Origin: Terebella lapidaria | Lineage: Eukaryota > Annelida > Polychaeta > Terebellida > Terebellidae | NCBI GenBank assembly: GCA_949152475.1 | Contig: OX424560.1 | Span: 8,494,001 to 8,558,000 of the forward strand | Direction: 5' to 3' | Length of the DNA: 64,000 nucleotides | Translations under genes and position numbers: made by a program | Notes under the pieces: generated by a model | Told to the model about the DNA's origin: nothing | The model's input: the letters and a program-made list of their open reading frames with translations, nothing else | Databases searched by the model: none | In this document: piece after piece, positions 60,801 through 64,000 of the stretch | Layout of the letters: each line of letters opens with the position of its first letter | Position numbering within the stretch: position 1 is the stretch's first letter

Positions 60801-63150
60801 CACATTGTCACCAATTTTTCATCATGCGAATTCCCAATGTTAAACAGTTTCTCATGTTGGGTCGTTTTCCATTAGAAATAAATAATAAAAATTCAAAATC
60901 CCCATATGAATTGTAGCCAGTTCACTGTATGTGATCTGTCATTGTAGCCAGTCCACTGTACGTGATCATTTTGATATCTTGTGTTCAATCTACAACACTA
61001 TTGATCTATGTAGAATGAAATAGTTGATCCAGTGTATTTCTCGGATATATCCAGTATTCACTTATAGTCACTCCTAGTCATCACAAACCAAAGTGACTTT
61101 TATGTGTGAAATTTAATTCGTACAAATATCGCCCGTGAGAGTGGACCCTTGAAGAGATCGGAATAACTTCCCGGATGTGGTAGACCCGAGGTTATCTGAT
61201 CAAAGCAGTCCACTGTGGCCGCGAAAGTAACGGACGCTCTATGAGGAACGGAATAATCGCAGTGTTATCACCTACTGGTTGTGAAATACGTAAAACAAAG
61301 GGTTTACAAATAACGACTGTACATCTAGCAGGTTCGACTTGGTACGTTTGTGAGTTTTGTACACTCTGTCTTATAGATATCAATTATGTCGACGGAAGAG
61401 CGATAATGAATTTCACTTTTGAAATACTATCATTTCATAATAGTAATATTCTTTCTATAACCTGTTAGTTTCCTTTGAAATCACTGCTTGTTTTCACGTC
61501 AGTAAAATTTTCCATGGTAGCATTTTGTCCATTTGAGATTCACCAGTGTAAATATTTTGTTATCCGAGCTCATGTTTTTGAACGTTCCTTGGCCAACAGA
61601 TGCTTCAGATTAGTTCAGGAAGGATTTTTGGCGCTGAATAGCTTAACTTGCCATATTTAGATCATTTTTGTCACAAAAAACACATTTTGCCTTTGTTTGT
61701 GTTTACATTTTACAAGTTTTTGCAGTTGAATTTTTAAAAAATCAACTGAAAAAATATAAAGTTTATAGAAGGATGGACAAATATTACCAATATTGTATAA
61801 TACTGTTGAAAACTTTCCTCTTCTTTTCACGTGAATTAGCATGTATGATTTGTTCTTGCTATGTTTGCCTGGGGATTATACTTCCAAGAGTTGTTAACTA
61901 TCTGAGGCTAACTGGAGATAGCGGGGAACTGAACAGTTTCACTGCCTTGTACTTTGAACGTTAACCAGAACACATTAACTAGTATACGGTTTTAAAAATA
62001 AACAGCTATCTTATCGGGATGAAGTACTCCGAGGCATCCTTGGAAACAATAGACAATACCAGAGAAGAGGGATATAACTGTGGAGAATTATTTATTGTTT
62101 TCATTCCTTTAACTATTTTAACCTCTTCGAAACCGTAGAACTATATAAAACTTCACCTTACATTACTATTATTCAGTATCAATAACATTTAGACTACTAA
62201 GGTATCCATGTTCTATGGTACCTCTATAGCTTGTGTGAACATGGACCCCATACATGTTTTCAAGAACTATCAAATAAAATACAATATATGTCTTGATATA
62301 TCAGATAAAATATATGTTTTGAACTGCAAAATGACACGTAGAACCTGAACCGTTAGTTATATGCATTTCTAAAAAAAATATATTTTTTCCTCGATATATC
62401 TGGTTCAAACAGATACGACACAGTTCACGACATAATTGTTACAACCACTGTGTCAGGTAATCTAACATGTTTTCGACATTTGTGACAATAACATGTCTAT
62501 AGACACAGGTCGCAGTCAGCGAGTGATACTGGTGAGTGGCTCTCAGAGAATGCCAAGTGTTTCTGACTCCCGGATATTGTTCTGTAACGTTTGCAAGTGG
62601 TTGATTGATGACTGTTACATTCAACTCATCTACTGCTAGCGGTGTAACTATAGCGATACTTTTGCAATGCATACACCTACTTATTACTGATACCATGTGC
62701 ATATATGTAATTGAAAATACGAGAACTCTGGAATATCCAGACCAACATCTCATTATAGCTGAATCACCGTTAGTGTTATAACTGATACTGTTTGATACCA
62801 TTCATATCTCACAGCGAAACTGTAGATCACCTAATATCTTTCAATTTTTAGGATCCTCACATACATTCAATCTTGCAGCAAACAACCAGGTAATACTAAA
62901 ATTACCAGCTATTGTTATAAGGCAATCTACCATTACATGGCTCGGGGAGGACGATGCACTTCATCTACAATATCACGTAACCATGTAGGCCTAATCTGTG
63001 TTACGGCGACAAAATGATTCACGGACCAGTTCATAGATTTAGTCATATCATACTTGCTACTCCTTATATTCATGCATGTGAAATTTCAGAAGCATAGTCC
63101 AATGATGGATTTGGATGTACATCACATCATAAAACCTGTTATCGTAAAAT

Positions 63151-64000
63151 TTTAGTCCTCCGTATCTTTAAGACAGGTCAATGTCACAATGAAATTATCA
63201 ATGTAACAATTTGTCCTGCCTTGGAAGCCCTGGGAAGTCGAAATGTGACAGAAGGGGTGTCTTGTGAAACATGCCCAATATACTATCTTCCAATTTGTAT
63301 ACCTGCTTATATACGTTTTTGCCCATAGATTTTTTTGCGGCCCAAGAAGATATCCCGGTTTCACGTGACACCTCACATGGGAATCAATCAGCAATTTTTT
63401 TTAACCCAGTTTACCTCAAGAATCTAGACAGTTTTTAATTTAACGCATCGTTAATTTCAGCCTCATCATAGAATTTCAAGGTCTGAAAACAATGTTTGTT
63501 TTTCTCATCTTTATATTCTTTTAGTCGCATTATCCTCTGAGATAGCATTTTGTCGATATGAAACATCAGAGAATTTCTGCTGGTTCACATTGATAGTAAT
63601 GCACGCATTGTAGAAATGAATAAAATTCTTCGTACAATACATATGGCCCATTCCTGGAATGGCCATGACCCAGAATTCCCATTTCAGATTGAAACTTCAC
63701 ATTAAGGTATATGGCCAGAATACAACATTTTGTTTAGATAAATGGTAGAAAATTGGGTGGAAAATTACCCCCCCCCCCCCCGCTTGACTCCCTGAAGTGT
63801 GCCAATTAGCGCGATATAATATTAAAATATACATTAGCGGAACTATGGGCAGAAAGTCTAACACATGTAAGTAAAAAAAAACCTAGGTACATAAGTATAA
63901 CATATATAGATTTCGTAATATCGGCAATATGAGGCAGGTTTCTCGTCGGTAAATAGTTCAGAGTGTGATCAAAGAAATCCAGTGCAATGACCTCCTTCAT
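63151..64000. other. Right flank of the array, no gene supported
   Basis: Monomer homology fades after about 63,130. The rest has a poly-C run (63,768-63,782) and short minus ORFs (63,152-63,394 and 63,806 to the window edge) without recognised domains. The last one runs off the window and could be an exon, but I cannot support that. Confidence 0.4.

Larger units (their letters stand above)
33141..63150. repeat. 30-kb degenerate tandem array of a roughly 2.4-kb non-coding monomer
   Basis: One box (GTAAAACAAAGGGTTTACAG or a close variant) marks nine copies near 34,632, 40,919, 44,115, 45,885, 48,280, 54,590, 56,764, 59,583 and 61,290. A second (GAAGCACTCCGAGGCATCC or variant) marks copies near 35,385, 44,853, 46,637, 48,994, 55,327, 57,922, 60,076 and 62,022. 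Boxes keep the same order and orientation throughout. Spacing varies from 1.7 to 6.3 kb because of insertions and deletions. Indels between copies are often not multiples of three in every frame, so the monomer is unlikely to be coding. It includes (CT)n runs and small conserved blocks. Copies before 55 kb are more alike than those after it. Confidence 0.85.

Noticed and set aside
36315-62801. Conserved minus-strand peptides in the tandem array (HTWKSLRFVI and SGTFGIL types) as exons of a modular gene
   Set aside because: Aligned copies differ by indels not divisible by three within the supposed exons, and frames switch between copies. No consistent splice sites.

Overview
The window is a piece of a eukaryotic, animal genome: spliced genes with GT..AG introns, a CREB-type bZIP factor, a seven-transmembrane receptor, AT-rich DNA with many microsatellites, and heavy loads of short foldback and tandem repeats. 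The repeat style (CGTC-rich heads, TGACCTTGA-rich bodies, scattered TAGGCCTA words) suggests a marine invertebrate, either a non-chordate deuterostome or a mollusc-like lophotrochozoan. I cannot resolve the phylum by eye. Only two genes are well supported, both on the minus strand. Layout: 0-4.7 kb is a mosaic of foldback elements and possible 3' flank. 4.77-8.14 kb is a CREB/CREM/ATF1-family gene in six exons whose phases join into 299 codons; its second-largest intron holds a tandem array of nine intact 63-nt exon-like blocks separated by poly-G (sense strand) tracts. 8.8-11.0 kb upstream of it carries four perfect TGACGTCA sites and is the likely promoter region. 11.7-18.1 kb is a series of non-autonomous elements (a rolling-circle-like copy, a palindrome-array element, a 1.5-kb element with about 150-bp subrepeats, hAT-like ends). 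18.4-26.06 kb is a head-to-tail cluster of five or six copies of one non-autonomous element family with hairpin ends, most like Helentron-derived (HINE-type) elements. 28.15-32.24 kb is a rhodopsin-class GPCR gene in three exons, predicted 1,049 aa, with an approximately 700-residue cytoplasmic tail, an HKY triplet where DRY is usual, and a C-terminal PDZ ligand. 33.1-63.15 kb is a 30-kb degenerate tandem array of a roughly 2.4-kb non-coding monomer (nine copies counted by one conserved box), into which several elements have inserted; a 6.7-kb block of it occurs twice, 13.67 kb apart and almost identical. The two genes may be linked in function, since GPCR-cAMP-PKA signalling ends on the Ser in the RRPSY box of CREB, and perfect CRE palindromes sit at the 5' ends of both genes; this is an inference. 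The most interesting unexplained structure is a set of four elements (near 0.4-0.75, 1.3-1.7, 13.2-13.6 and 41.4-42.65 kb) that share a related terminal motif around GCCATGAC or ATGGCG but carry internal arrays of about 20-bp units with four different palindromic cores.
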